Assembly: GCA_021202635.1 (NCBI GenBank)
Contig: JAJQCQ010000013.1
Span: forward strand, 1-64,000
Direction of reading: 5' to 3'
Source: Lachnospiraceae bacterium
Lineage (GTDB): Bacteria > Bacillota > Clostridia > Lachnospirales > Lachnospiraceae
DNA length: 64,000 nt
The notes beneath the pieces are model-generated. The model saw nothing but the letters and a program-made list of their open reading frames with translations. It had not been told where the DNA came from and ran no database searches. Shown here in pieces: positions 46,396 to 57,088 of the stretch (position 1 is the stretch's first letter; each line of letters begins with the position of its first letter). Both the position numbers and the translations under genes were made by a program.

Positions 46396-47295
46396 TCACT
46401 TTTTCTTCCTGCTCACCATCAGATTAATGCACGTAATAGTCAGTATAATCACAAACAGGATGATCGCCGCCGCGCTGGCATACGAAGGATATCCGCCGCT
46501 GTCGCCATAGAGCATATCGTATACATATCCGACGATCGTGTTCATCTCGGCCGCGTTCAGATCCGTGCCAAAGAGCGCAACCACATCGCTGTATGCCTTA
46601 AACGCACCGATGAAGCCGGTAATCACCAGGTAAAAAATCATCGGAGAAATCATCGGCAGCGTGATTCGACAGAAGATCCGGAAGCTGGAGGTGCCATCCA
46701 CCCGCGCGGCCTTATAGTAATCCTCATTGACGGAAGCGAGCGCACCCGTCAGGATCAGAATTTTGAACGGCATGACAACCCAGATCGTATAAACACACAG
46801 AACAAACATTTTTGCCCAGTACGGCCCGTCGATAAAATCTACCGCACTGCCTCCAAAGAATTTGATCAGCTGATTCACCAGACCATCGCTGTAAGCCGTC
46901 TGTTGAAATAAAATCATAAACACCAGACCAACTGCCAGCGTGTTGGTCACATAGGGCAGAAAATAAATGGTCTGCAGAAGATTCCGAAACCGTCTGATGG
47001 AGCACAGCGCCACCGAAATCAGCAGGGCGATGCCGGTCGAGAGCGGCACTGTGATAATCACAAGAATAAACGTATTTTTTACAGCCTGCATAAAATAAGG
47101 GTCATGCAGGACGTAGGAGTAATTATAAAGACCAACGCCGTAATATGTCTGAGAGGTAAAATTATACCCCTCCTCAAAAGAGTAAATAAAGACATCAACC
47201 AGCGGATATACCAGAAACACCCCCAGGAACACAATCGCCGGAAGAAGGTACAGCCAGCCCTTTATACCGTCAAAACGCCCTTTCGCCATATTCAT
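46396..47295 (-). CDS. Carbohydrate ABC transporter permease (MalF-like)
   Basis: YKAARVDGTSSFRIFCRITLPMISPM EAA loop. Confidence 0.9.
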   Translation of the reverse strand: MNMAKGRFDGIKGWLYLLPAIVFLGVFLVYPLVDVFIYSFEEGYNFTSQTYYGVGLYNYSYVLHDPYFMQAVKNTFILVIITVPLSTGIALLISVALCSIRRFRNLLQTIYFLPYVTNTLAVGLVFMILFQQTAYSDGLVNQLIKFFGGSAVDFIDGPYWAKMFVLCVYTIWVVMPFKILILTGALASVNEDYYKAARVDGTSSFRIFCRITLPMISPMIFYLVITGFIGAFKAYSDVVALFGTDLNAAEMNTIVGYVYDMLYGDSGGYPSYASAAAIILFVIILTITCINLMVSRKKK

Positions 47296-48545
47296 CGCCG
47301 CACCTCCTGTCTGTCCGTCGGTTCCGCATGCGCTGCGTCTGCCGCATCGGGACTTTCCATTTTGGCCGCATGCGCGTTTTCCGGCCTGTTATGAAAGCTG
47401 TCCGCTGCGCAGGAAGCAGCTTCTCCCAGTAATCCACACCGGATGCGCGCTTCTGTCTTTTTATCAAAGAGGAACACTTTTTCCGGCCGCAGCGCAAAAC
47501 GAACCGTCGGGCGCGACGTATCTACCCGGCTTTCTGTGCTGATGATAGAACGAACGGTCGGATTCACTGATGCCCGATTCCGGGAAAGAACACTGATGTC
47601 ACGTCCCATCACCTCAACACCGCCAAGGTCACAGACAAACGGTCCATCCTCGCGCAAAAGAAAGCCTTCCGGACGAACACCGACCCAGACCTGCTGCTGC
47701 GCATCTGTCCGCTGCCCGCTTTCCCCCTGCACCCTGAGAACCCGGTTCTCTCCAATAAAGAGCCAGCCGTCCCGCAGCCGTCCCTCGAACTCATTGATCG
47801 GCGGCGTTCCGAGAAACTTTGCGACAAACAGATTTGCCGGACTGTCATAGACCTCCTGTGGTTTTCCGGTCTGCTGTACCACTCCCTCCTTCATCACCAC
47901 AATCCGGTCTGAGATACTCATCGCCTCATCCTGGTCGTGCGTCACAAAGATCGTCGTAATACCGGTTTCCCGCTGAATCCGGCGGATCTCATCCCTCGTC
48001 TGCAGCCGCAGTCTCGCATCCAGATTCGAAAGAGGCTCATCCAGAAGCAGTACCCTTGGCTGCTTCACCAGAGCGCGCGCAATCGCCACCCGCTGCTGCT
48101 GGCCGCCGGACAGCTCCGCCGGCCGCCGATCCATCAGCTGATCGATCTGTACCAGATGCGCCGCCTCATCCGCCATTTTCCGCATCTGTTCCTTTGACAG
48201 CCGATCCTTTCCCTTGCGGTTCTCCAGTGGGAATAAGATGTTTTGCCGTACCGTCAGGTGCGGGTACAGCGCATAATTCTGAAACACCAGGCCAATCCCG
48301 CGATGCTCCGGCGCCAGGTTCGTCACATCATCTTTGCCAAAAAATATCTTTCCCTCTGTCGGCTTCAACAATCCGCTGATCAGATTCAGCGTCGTACTTT
48401 TCCCGCAGCCGGATGGCCCGAGAAGCCCGATCAGCTCGCCGTCCGGGATTGTAAACGTAAAATCATTTACCGCAACGACTTCTTCCTTCTTTTTCCGGTC
48501 GCGTCCCGGAAATTTCATCGTTAAATTCTTTAAAACAATCTCCAT
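47292..48545 (-). CDS. Carbohydrate ABC transporter ATP-binding protein (MsmK/UgpC-like)
   Basis: GPSGCGKSTTLNLISGL, LSGGQQQRVAIARALVKQP, TOBE-like C-terminus. Confidence 0.9.
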   Translation of the reverse strand: MEIVLKNLTMKFPGRDRKKKEEVVAVNDFTFTIPDGELIGLLGPSGCGKSTTLNLISGLLKPTEGKIFFGKDDVTNLAPEHRGIGLVFQNYALYPHLTVRQNILFPLENRKGKDRLSKEQMRKMADEAAHLVQIDQLMDRRPAELSGGQQQRVAIARALVKQPRVLLLDEPLSNLDARLRLQTRDEIRRIQRETGITTIFVTHDQDEAMSISDRIVVMKEGVVQQTGKPQEVYDSPANLFVAKFLGTPPINEFEGRLRDGWLFIGENRVLRVQGESGQRTDAQQQVWVGVRPEGFLLREDGPFVCDLGGVEVMGRDISVLSRNRASVNPTVRSIISTESRVDTSRPTVRFALRPEKVFLFDKKTEARIRCGLLGEAASCAADSFHNRPENAHAAKMESPDAADAAHAEPTDRQEVRR

Positions 48546-48740
48546 TGTTTCCTCCCTGCGCCCCCGTATTCTCCATCCGGGTACATACTCCGGAACTCTG
48601 CCAAAAAGAAACTCGTTTCCGGACAGCTGTTCTCTGGTTCATGATCATTATAACATTCTGTTTGAAAAAATGATACAGCAAACACAATTTTTATCCGCTG
48701 CGAATGCCTTCCAAATATATAAAATACATAAATAATAAGA

Positions 48741-48780
48741 AACGATTCAGAACAGCAGACCGCTGTTCTGAACTGTTGCC
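48741..48780. repeat. Family B minimal element
   Basis: AACGATTCAGAACAGC-agacc-GCTGTTCTGAACTGTTGCC. Confidence 0.7.
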
Positions 48781-48813
48781 AAAAAGAAAACCCCCGGATA
48801 ACCAGCTCCGGGG
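48781..48813 (-). terminator. Terminator after glyS
   Basis: Minus-strand CCCCGGA-gctggtta-TCCGGGGGTTTTCTTTTT. Confidence 0.8.
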
Positions 48814-48841
48814 ATTCTGTTCCTTTTTCGTGCAGTGGCTT

Positions 48842-50230
48842 TTACCACACAAATTTCTCCTCAAAATACGCTTTCAGGTCTTCGATCTTTATGCGCTCCT
48901 GCTCCATGCTGTCACGGTCGCGCACCGTCACGGCACCGTCTGTCTCAGAGTCAAAGTCATAAGTCACACAGAACGGAGTGCCGATCTCATCCTGTCTGCG
49001 ATAACGTTTACCGATGTTGCCGCGGTCGTCAAATTCGCAGTTATAATATTTTGAAAGCTCGGTATATACCTTCTCGGCGCCTTCGTTCAGCTTTTTGGAG
49101 AGCGGCAGCACGCCGATCTTAACCGGAGCGATGGCCGGATGGAAATGAAGCACGGTGCGCATGTCCCCGCCTTCGAGTTCTTCCTCATCATACGCGCTGC
49201 ACAAAAATGCCAGCACGACACGATCCGCACCGAGGGACGGCTCGATCACGTAGGGGATGTATTTTTCCTTCTTTTCCTCGTCAAAATAAGTCATATCCTG
49301 GCCGGATGTATTCTGGTGCTGCGTCAGGTCATAGTCGGTACGGTCTGCAATGCCCCAGAGCTCGCCCCAGCCGAACGGAAACAGGAACTCAATATCGGTC
49401 GTCCCTTTGCTGTAGAAGCAAAGCTCTTCCGGATCATGGTCGCGCAGGCGCAGCTCACTCTCATTCATGCCCAGCTTTTTCAGCCACTCAAAACAGAAGC
49501 TTCTCCAGTACTGGAACCAGTCGAGGTCCGTCCCCGGCACACAGAAAAACTCCAGCTCCATCTGCTCAAACTCACGGGTGCGGAAGGTGAAGTTCCCCGG
49601 CGTGATCTCGTTACGGAAGGACTTTCCGATCTGCGCGATGCCGAACGGCAGCTTTTTACGGGAAGTACGCTGTACATTTTTAAAGTTTACAAATATACCC
49701 TGCGCGGTTTCCGGACGCAGATAAACCGTATTCTTCGCATCCTCCGTCACACCCTGGAAGGTCTTGAACATCAGGTTAAACTGACGGATGTCGGTGAAAT
49801 TGTGTTTGCCGCAGGATGGGCAGGGAATCTTATGTTCCTCAATATAATCCCGCATCTCTTCCTGAGAAAACGCGTCAATCGGCTTGTCCAGTGTCAGCCC
49901 CTGCTCTGCACAATAATCTTCAATTACCTTATCCGCACGGAAACGCTCATGACACTCCTTACAGTCCATCAGCGGATCCGCGAAACCGCCGAGATGACCG
50001 CTGGCGACCCAGGTCTGCGGGTTCATCAGAATTGCGCAGTCCACGCCGACATTGTATGGATTTTCGCGCACAAACTTCTGCCACCAGGCCTGCTTGACGT
50101 TATTTTTAAGCTCCACGCCAAGATTCCCGTAGTCCCAGGTGTTCGCCAGGCCGCCGTAAATCTCTGAGCCCGGGTATACGAACCCTCTCCCTTTTGCGAG
50201 CGCTACGATTTTTTCCATTGTCTTTTCCAT
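48842..50230 (-). CDS. glyS: Glycine--tRNA ligase (dimeric type)
   Basis: [45 protein letters not shown]; class II motifs. Confidence 0.95.
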   Translation of the reverse strand: MEKTMEKIVALAKGRGFVYPGSEIYGGLANTWDYGNLGVELKNNVKQAWWQKFVRENPYNVGVDCAILMNPQTWVASGHLGGFADPLMDCKECHERFRADKVIEDYCAEQGLTLDKPIDAFSQEEMRDYIEEHKIPCPSCGKHNFTDIRQFNLMFKTFQGVTEDAKNTVYLRPETAQGIFVNFKNVQRTSRKKLPFGIAQIGKSFRNEITPGNFTFRTREFEQMELEFFCVPGTDLDWFQYWRSFCFEWLKKLGMNESELRLRDHDPEELCFYSKGTTDIEFLFPFGWGELWGIADRTDYDLTQHQNTSGQDMTYFDEEKKEKYIPYVIEPSLGADRVVLAFLCSAYDEEELEGGDMRTVLHFHPAIAPVKIGVLPLSKKLNEGAEKVYTELSKYYNCEFDDRGNIGKRYRRQDEIGTPFCVTYDFDSETDGAVTVRDRDSMEQERIKIEDLKAYFEEKFVW

Positions 50231-50310
50231 AATGTTCTCCTCTCCACTTTGTATCCCTGACTCTGCACAGGAATGAATAAAACGACTTGTTCTGCACCTT
50301 CGCAGGAACC

Positions 50311-51012
50311 TTACTCACAGATGATATATACGCGGTTCGCCTCTTTCTGTTCCGCGTACGTTGCCTCCTCGCCCTCATATACCTTGCTTGACGGAAGCAC
50401 CAGAGCCTCTGTCTCTTCCTGCTCTCCGCTCGCATTTACCGTATCGGCAGAGAGCATCTCTGCATTTGTACTGATAAAGGTCACTTCATTTTCCTCGAAA
50501 TGCACTTCCATCGGCGCCTGAACAATCACGACTGTCGCAGACATATCCTCAAACACTTTCGTGTAGCTTACCGCACTGCCGGACGCCTCTCCCTCCGTCA
50601 CCCGGTAAAAGGATACGTCAAACAGGTAACCTTCCAGCTGTGCACTGATAATCGAACCGCAATAAAACTCTACATTATTAAACTCCGCATAGTCTTCCGC
50701 CGATGAAAACCACAGCTTTAACGTCACCGCACTGCCGTCATTGTCAAATTTCTCCACCTTAATGGAATCCGCGCCATGCTCAGAATTGTATTCTGCCACC
50801 TCCGAGCTGATCATCGACTCGAGCTCCGTCACATCATAGTACGACTGATCCAGTGTCTCCTGCACAATCTCTGTTATACTCCCGTCCTCCGCTATCGAAA
50901 TCGCGTCGGAGGACTCCGGCGTCCATTCCGTCTGGTCGATCATATCACAGCCGCCAAGCAGCATCACAACTGCCATAAGCACCGCCACTGCAGCTCTTTT
51001 CTTCGCCCTCAC
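50311..51012 (-). CDS. Uncharacterised lipoprotein
   Basis: Signal peptide with lipobox LLGGCDM; no recognised domain. Confidence 0.7.
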   Translation of the reverse strand: MRAKKRAAVAVLMAVVMLLGGCDMIDQTEWTPESSDAISIAEDGSITEIVQETLDQSYYDVTELESMISSEVAEYNSEHGADSIKVEKFDNDGSAVTLKLWFSSAEDYAEFNNVEFYCGSIISAQLEGYLFDVSFYRVTEGEASGSAVSYTKVFEDMSATVVIVQAPMEVHFEENEVTFISTNAEMLSADTVNASGEQEETEALVLPSSKVYEGEEATYAEQKEANRVYIICE

Positions 51013-51155
51013 TGAATTATTTCCTCCTGGTTCCTGTCAATATCAATAAAGCATTATACCGTTAAATGGCTGCTGTTTCAACTCTTTTTTCCGCCAGTTC
51101 AGAAAACAGGCGGTTTGGAGCCTGCCGTGCAAAGCAGCAGGACAGCAGCACGAAT

Positions 51156-51812
51156 TCATTCGGCAATCTGCCGCAGTATCTCCAGTGACTTGAATTTACG
51201 GTCAATTGAAATACTGTTATAATGATCCTGCACCCGACGGAATTCCGCAAAGACCTCCGGCTGTAATGTGAATCGATACAGCTTCTGCACCGGTGCGTGT
51301 ATCACATAAGAAATCGCATAACGCGTGGATTCCTGCAGAGACGGATCCGATGCCGTTTCATAGGGATATTCCCCGTTTTGTACCATTGCTTTCATCTCAA
51401 AAGTACAGCGAATCAGCTCATTGTCCGGCTCCGGCTTCGGCAGCGCGCGCAGGGTCGCATACAGCAGGTTCAGCATCTGCGAGGCATCTAGGTTTTCTCT
51501 CGTATAATAGTCCGCAAGCTCCATAAAATAGCAGGCGTAGCAGGAGGCCACAATGTCTTCGCGCACCTCGCGGAAGAAATCAGAAATCTCTGCCTGCACA
51601 AGCGTATAGGCATTTCTTCCCTCATAGACCGTAAAGGTGCCAAGCGCGAATGGGGTCGCCGCCGCCAGCAGCGGACTGTTGGGTTTGCGGGCGCCCCGCG
51701 CAAATGAAGTGATTTTCCCCCGTTCTCTGGTCAGAAGGATGGTCCGCTTATCGTACTCCCCCGCAGGTACGGCCGAAAGCACCATGCCTGTTACTTTCAA
51801 AGGGTCGCTCAT
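51156..51812 (-). CDS. recO: DNA repair protein RecO
   Basis: VTGMVLSAVPAGEYDKRTILLTRERGKITSFARGARKPNS; adjacent to era. Confidence 0.9.
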   Translation of the reverse strand: MSDPLKVTGMVLSAVPAGEYDKRTILLTRERGKITSFARGARKPNSPLLAAATPFALGTFTVYEGRNAYTLVQAEISDFFREVREDIVASCYACYFMELADYYTRENLDASQMLNLLYATLRALPKPEPDNELIRCTFEMKAMVQNGEYPYETASDPSLQESTRYAISYVIHAPVQKLYRFTLQPEVFAEFRRVQDHYNSISIDRKFKSLEILRQIAE

Positions 51813-51834
51813 TGTCACGCCATCCTTTCCGGAA

Positions 51835-52962
51835 TTATCCCAACTCTGTCTTATCGTAACCGAAATTTTTGATCATATAATCACTGTCGCGCCAGTCCTT
51901 TTTTACCTTCACCCAGAGCTGAAGATTGACTGGTTCTTCCAGCATCTGCTCAATTTCATAGCGCGCCTGCGAGCCAATTTTGCGCAGCATCGCACCCTGT
52001 TTGCCAATTACCATACCCTTGTGAGACTCTTTTTCACAGATAATCGTTGCTTCAATATCCATGATCCAGTCCGAGTTTTCACGCACATCCACCTCTGCCT
52101 GTGCGCGACGGCCAAGAGTGCCGTCCTGACCTGTCGTGTCCGCGCCGGCCTGCTCTTCTGACACTTTGCCATCTGCGTTTGTCTGGTTTGCCGCCTGTGA
52201 CTTCCCGCTTCTTCCCTCATGAATATGTTCGTGGCGGTGTTTCTTACGCACGGCGTCCGCCCGCTTCTCCCGGTGCTTCTGGCTGCCTGCAGGCCGCTCC
52301 TTCATGACTTCGATCGATACCGCGATCCCATGCGGGATCTCTTCTTCCATGCAGCGCAGGGTTTTCTCCCGGATCAGCTCCGCTACAATCTGCTTCTGCG
52401 GCTGGTCAGTCACAGTATCGTCGTCATAGTACTTCGGTCCATACGGAAGACAACGGAAAATCGCGCTGATCACCTCATCCATATGCAGTCCGCGCAGCGC
52501 GCAGACCGGTATCACGGCATCAAAGTCCAAAAGCCTGCGGTAAACGTCCAGATAGCGTGGAATCTCCTTTTTTTCCACCGTATCCATCTTATTCAAAATC
52601 AGGATGACCGGAATCTTCAGGCTGCGGAGCATCTGCGCAATGTGCTGATCGCCTCCGCCGATGGTGTTGGCCGGCTCCACCAGCCACAAAACAACATCCA
52701 CCTCCCGCAGCGTCGACTCCGCCGCCGTCACCATATATTCGCCCAGCTTATTTTTCGCTTTGTGGATTCCAGGCGTATCCAGAAAAATAATCTGTCCCCG
52801 TTCGGAGGTATAAACGGTCTGGATCCGATTTCGCGTTGTCTGCGGCTTATTTGACGTAATTGCAATCTTCTGGCCGATCAAATGGTTCATCAGTGTCGAT
52901 TTTCCAACGTTCGGCCGTCCAATCAGGGTCACAAAGCCCGATTTAAAATTTGCGTTTTCCAT
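51835..52962 (-). CDS. era: GTPase Era with an insertion before the KH domain
   Basis: GFVTLIGRPNVGKSTLMNHLIGQKIAITSNKPQTTRNRI; C-terminal KH GMVIGKQGAMLRKIGSQARYEIE. Confidence 0.95.
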   Translation of the reverse strand: MENANFKSGFVTLIGRPNVGKSTLMNHLIGQKIAITSNKPQTTRNRIQTVYTSERGQIIFLDTPGIHKAKNKLGEYMVTAAESTLREVDVVLWLVEPANTIGGGDQHIAQMLRSLKIPVILILNKMDTVEKKEIPRYLDVYRRLLDFDAVIPVCALRGLHMDEVISAIFRCLPYGPKYYDDDTVTDQPQKQIVAELIREKTLRCMEEEIPHGIAVSIEVMKERPAGSQKHREKRADAVRKKHRHEHIHEGRSGKSQAANQTNADGKVSEEQAGADTTGQDGTLGRRAQAEVDVRENSDWIMDIEATIICEKESHKGMVIGKQGAMLRKIGSQARYEIEQMLEEPVNLQLWVKVKKDWRDSDYMIKNFGYDKTELG

Positions 52963-52970
52963 GCTGCTCC

Positions 52971-55900
52971 TTACTCAGTATCTGCTCCGGCGAGCGGCCT
53001 GACAGAACCAAACAGCTCCGCCGCCCCCTTTATTTTCTCCTCATTTCCGACTACGCAGATGGCCTCTGCGTCAAGAATACTCTGTACAAGCGGTGCCAGC
53101 GCGCGGATCTGCTCCGGCGTAGCAGACAGAACCTCATCCCTCTCCCGCTGTACTTCCTCTTCTGTAATCCCCGTGAAATACGCGTTCAGAGAACGGGACC
53201 CCTTCATTGCCGGAGTCAGCGGGGTATCCATATCGCTGATCGCTCCGATCACATACTTCGTCATCTCGCGCTCATCCGCATCAAACGCACGCAGATAAGC
53301 CGGAACCCCTTCAAACACTTTATTTGTCCCGCCCAGATGCGGATCCCGGTATGAGACAAAGAAGGAATCGCCTCTTCGCTGGAACGAGCACATACATCCG
53401 TATGCACCGCCCTTTACGCGGATATTTACCCACAGATATTCATAGCTCATCAGCACCTTCAGAATCTGCAGCGTCCCTGTATACGTAAATCCCGCAGCTT
53501 TAAAGTTCCCGGCGCGCGCTACATACTGTACCTGTCCCGGTGTCGTAAATCCTTCATTCTTCTTCTCCAGAGCAAACCTCCTGCCGGATCGTCCAATGCC
53601 GCTCTCATTTATTTCCCGGCCAGCGGTCACTTCTTTCGCCTCGCCTGCATCGGCCTTCTCCTCTGAGACAGTCGCTGTTTCCGGCAAATTCTGCACAAAC
53701 GCAGACAGCGGCATACGCAGCGCCTCCAGTCCCGCCTGATCAGAAGTCACGCTGACAAACAGGTTTTCTCTTGTAAACAATTTCCCACTGAGTGTGCGCA
53801 GCTTCTCTTTGAGCGCTTCTTTCTTCTCCTCGAAATGCTTCTCGAGGTCCGCCACCAGATCATAAAACGCAATTCCGCTCACTGCATCGTTAAATGCACA
53901 CATTTCGGACAGATAGGAAAGTGCCCGTCCGGCCGCTGCCTGATGCCCGGCGGAAGCCAGCTGCATCGACAAACGTGACTCCAGCTTTGCGATAATCTCG
54001 TAGAGGCGCTTGTCATCGTCAAACCTCGAAGTAAGAATTTCCTTCGACATCTCCAGCGCATATGGGAGTTTCTCATAGAGCACCCTGGCGCGAATCCCCA
54101 TAAAGGCTTTTACCGCGGTATCCCTTTGCCTGGTTTCAGAATCTGACTGCCCGGCGGAAGCCCTCTCCTGCGAAGGCGCGGCCGGAACGGAAAATACACT
54201 GATTCCCGCAGAAATACCGCCCGTATTCATATTGATATCATTATTCAGGTCACCGTAAGTGAAATGCTCTGTGTCTACCATGCCAAGCACTGCTTTGAGT
54301 ATGCCAAGGTATCCCAGGTCATCCACAGAAACTGCATCCGCGTCAAAGAGCAGATCCAGGTAGGAAATTCCGTTGGTAAACACATCGTGATGCAGAACCT
54401 TTGTCCCGTCCCACAGCAATTCTGTATTTTCAAAAGGTGCGGCCTTCTTTCCAATATCCGCACGAGTCAGCATCGGAAGCTTTTTCAGCTCCTCCGGCGT
54501 AGACGGAGTTTCCTGAAATTCGCGCAGTCTCCCGGTGGCTGCGATCATTTCCTCAATCTGTGCATCGCTTAAGGTTGCCTTATACGCATTGAGCATTTCG
54601 CGCAGAGCCGCGTCATTCCTTGCCGTCAGTCCGCGCTCCGGAGCAAGCGTCACCAGAGACGCATGTGTATTATCCAGCAGATATTTCTGAATCAGATCCT
54701 CAAAATAGGAGGATTCCACATGTTCACGAAGCATGGCATAAACATCCAGCTGCTTCAGATAAGAAAATGCCGCATCATCGTCATACAGCCAGCTGTCAAA
54801 CGTATCCAGCCCATAAATCAGTCCCTTCGGCGCAGAACCATAATCCGCCTCACGGAATTTAAACTCCATAGAATTGATGCCCGCGTACAGCGCTTTTTTA
54901 TCAATTCCTTCTTTTACAATCTCTTCCAGCGTCTCCCGGATCACCGCAAGGAAGCGCTCGGTATCCTCTTCATTTGCATTTTTTGCAACAATGCTCATAT
55001 ACGGCTGGTAAAGTCCGCTTCCGTAATCGCCCATGACGTCATTGCCAATCCCCGCATCCAGCAGCGCCTGTTTCAGCTTCGCGCCCGGCGCAGACAAAAG
55101 AGCATATTCCAATACTGCAAACGCATTCGAAAGCTCCACCTCCGGGCCGGTTCCAATCACCACATTCCATGTGAGGTACGTATTATTTTCCAGGTCATCC
55201 TCTTCTGAAATCGGATAGCTTCTGCGCACTCTGCGCAGTTCCCCAAACGGCTCCTGCAGCGCAATTGTCGGCATTTCGCTCTTCGCATCCTGCCCCCTGG
55301 ATGGCATAGCAAAGGCACACAGATACTCCCGGTCCAGCCAGAGCAGCCGCTCCTCAATATCCATATTTCCATAAAAATAGATATAGCTGTTCGACGGATG
55401 ATAATACTTTTTATGAAAAGCCAGAAAATCCTCATACGTCAGATCCGGAATATTCTGCGGATTGCCGCCCGAATCCACACCATAGACCGTATCCGGAAAC
55501 AGGCTGTTCATAATCTCACGCTCCAGCACATCTTCCGGGGAAGAATACGCTCCCTTCATCTCGTTGTAAACAACTCCGTTGATCTCTATTTCATCCGCCG
55601 CATCCTCCAGCTGATAGCTCCAGCCTTCCTGACGGAAAATCTGCTCGTTTCGGTAAATATTCGGATAAAATACCGCGTCCAGATAGACATCCATCAGATT
55701 ACAAAAATCCTTATCATTGCAGCTCGCAATCGGATACACGGTCTTATCCGGGTAGGTCATCGCGTTCAGGAAGGTATTCAGCGATCCCTTCACCAGCTCA
55801 ACAAATGGATCCTTCATCGGGAATTTCCGGCTTCCGCAAAGTACACTGTGCTCCATAATATGCGGCACACCGGTACTATTCGTCGGCAATGTCTTAAAGG

Positions 55901-56051
55901 CAATGTCAAACACCTTATTCTCATCCTCATTCTGAAGCACCAGAATACGCGCCCCGCTCTTTTTATGGCGAAGCAGATAACCATCCGAGTGGACATCCCC
56001 AATCCACTCATGCTGCAGCAGCTCATACTGCGGAAGTAACTCCATATTCAT
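52971..56051 (-). CDS. Insulinase-family M16C protease (PreP-like)
   Basis: Inverted zinc motif HIMEHSVL, NTFLNAMTYPDKTVYP; about 1000 aa. Confidence 0.93.
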   Translation of the reverse strand: MNMELLPQYELLQHEWIGDVHSDGYLLRHKKSGARILVLQNEDENKVFDIAFKTLPTNSTGVPHIMEHSVLCGSRKFPMKDPFVELVKGSLNTFLNAMTYPDKTVYPIASCNDKDFCNLMDVYLDAVFYPNIYRNEQIFRQEGWSYQLEDAADEIEINGVVYNEMKGAYSSPEDVLEREIMNSLFPDTVYGVDSGGNPQNIPDLTYEDFLAFHKKYYHPSNSYIYFYGNMDIEERLLWLDREYLCAFAMPSRGQDAKSEMPTIALQEPFGELRRVRRSYPISEEDDLENNTYLTWNVVIGTGPEVELSNAFAVLEYALLSAPGAKLKQALLDAGIGNDVMGDYGSGLYQPYMSIVAKNANEEDTERFLAVIRETLEEIVKEGIDKKALYAGINSMEFKFREADYGSAPKGLIYGLDTFDSWLYDDDAAFSYLKQLDVYAMLREHVESSYFEDLIQKYLLDNTHASLVTLAPERGLTARNDAALREMLNAYKATLSDAQIEEMIAATGRLREFQETPSTPEELKKLPMLTRADIGKKAAPFENTELLWDGTKVLHHDVFTNGISYLDLLFDADAVSVDDLGYLGILKAVLGMVDTEHFTYGDLNNDINMNTGGISAGISVFSVPAAPSQERASAGQSDSETRQRDTAVKAFMGIRARVLYEKLPYALEMSKEILTSRFDDDKRLYEIIAKLESRLSMQLASAGHQAAAGRALSYLSEMCAFNDAVSGIAFYDLVADLEKHFEEKKEALKEKLRTLSGKLFTRENLFVSVTSDQAGLEALRMPLSAFVQNLPETATVSEEKADAGEAKEVTAGREINESGIGRSGRRFALEKKNEGFTTPGQVQYVARAGNFKAAGFTYTGTLQILKVLMSYEYLWVNIRVKGGAYGCMCSFQRRGDSFFVSYRDPHLGGTNKVFEGVPAYLRAFDADEREMTKYVIGAISDMDTPLTPAMKGSRSLNAYFTGITEEEVQRERDEVLSATPEQIRALAPLVQSILDAEAICVVGNEEKIKGAAELFGSVRPLAGADTE

Positions 56052-56800
56052 ATCATTTTTCCTTCTTTCTTTTCTTTATGATTTTTCGCAATTCCTGCCC
56101 GGCGCAATCGCCTGTACAGCACCCCTGTCAGTATTCCACCCAGGAACAAAAATAATAAAATTGCCGCGGCACAGTGCGCAAAAAACGCATCTGGTAAAAT
56201 CAGAATCACCGGGTCTGTGACCGGGTCAAACAGCCAGTAATCATTCTGAAAAAAAATCTCATGGAAACGGGTAAAAAAAGAATCCCAGTTCACAGCCGCC
56301 AGAATTCCCAGGACAACCGGAATCGCGAATGTAAAAACAGACAGCAGCTTCAGCGCTTCCATATTCGCTGCAAGCCGGGAGCTCTGATTTTTTTCTTTCT
56401 TCTCCGATGGTTTTCTTTTCGAAAATCCCTTACGCCAGACGAATGCCGCCACGCAAAACATTGCCAGAATCACACCCGTCGCGAGAAACGTCACCTGCAG
56501 CGCCACAAAAATCCGCTTTACTTCTCTGAAATGTGTCGCTGCGTTTTCTGACATTGGAAAATCCGGAAACTCCAGCTCATCCACGCCTTTGATCAGCAGA
56601 TTATAATCAATCAGCGCGTCATAATTCGCCCGGATCACTTCCTCCGAATAACCAGTCTCGCTCTCCAGATTCAGGTATCCAATATCAAAATAATAAATCT
56701 CACGCAGATTCAATACCAGAGTCACGGAAAAGCCAGTCAAAAACAGGAACCCCGCCAGCGCCAGCAAAAGATTGCCCAACGTCAGAGTTTTTTCTTTCAT
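56048..56800 (-). CDS. TIGR01906/DUF1461-family integral membrane protein
   Basis: Multi-TM with YSEEVIRANYDALIDYN and FHEIFFQNDYWLFDPVTDPVILILPDAFF. Confidence 0.82.
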   Translation of the reverse strand: MKEKTLTLGNLLLALAGFLFLTGFSVTLVLNLREIYYFDIGYLNLESETGYSEEVIRANYDALIDYNLLIKGVDELEFPDFPMSENAATHFREVKRIFVALQVTFLATGVILAMFCVAAFVWRKGFSKRKPSEKKEKNQSSRLAANMEALKLLSVFTFAIPVVLGILAAVNWDSFFTRFHEIFFQNDYWLFDPVTDPVILILPDAFFAHCAAAILLFLFLGGILTGVLYRRLRRAGIAKNHKEKKEGKMI

Positions 56801-57088
56801 GCTGCACTTCCTTTCTGTCCGTCTCCAAACCTTTCTGTCCCTGAAACCTTCCGTATCGGTTTTCGCTCCGCTGCCAATGCCATCTCCCGGTTATAGTATC
56901 ACAAAATAATTCTCTTGTAAAACAGAAATCGGACAGAATGCATACACACATTCTGTCCGATTTTCTAAACCTCTACGCGGTCATTCGTTTTCTGTCTTTC
57001 CAGGAATTTCAGCCGTCTCTGCGAACCGCGTCCCGGCAAGATTCCGTTACTGCCGTCTCTGCAGGAGTAATCCGATCGGCGCGAGTCC

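Noticed and set aside
49139-50167. 342-aa plus-strand ORF opposite glyS
   Set aside because: Antisense shadow of glyS.
50231-50310. T-box leader upstream of glyS
   Set aside because: The recO-side gap is short and no T-box or specifier-stem features were visible.
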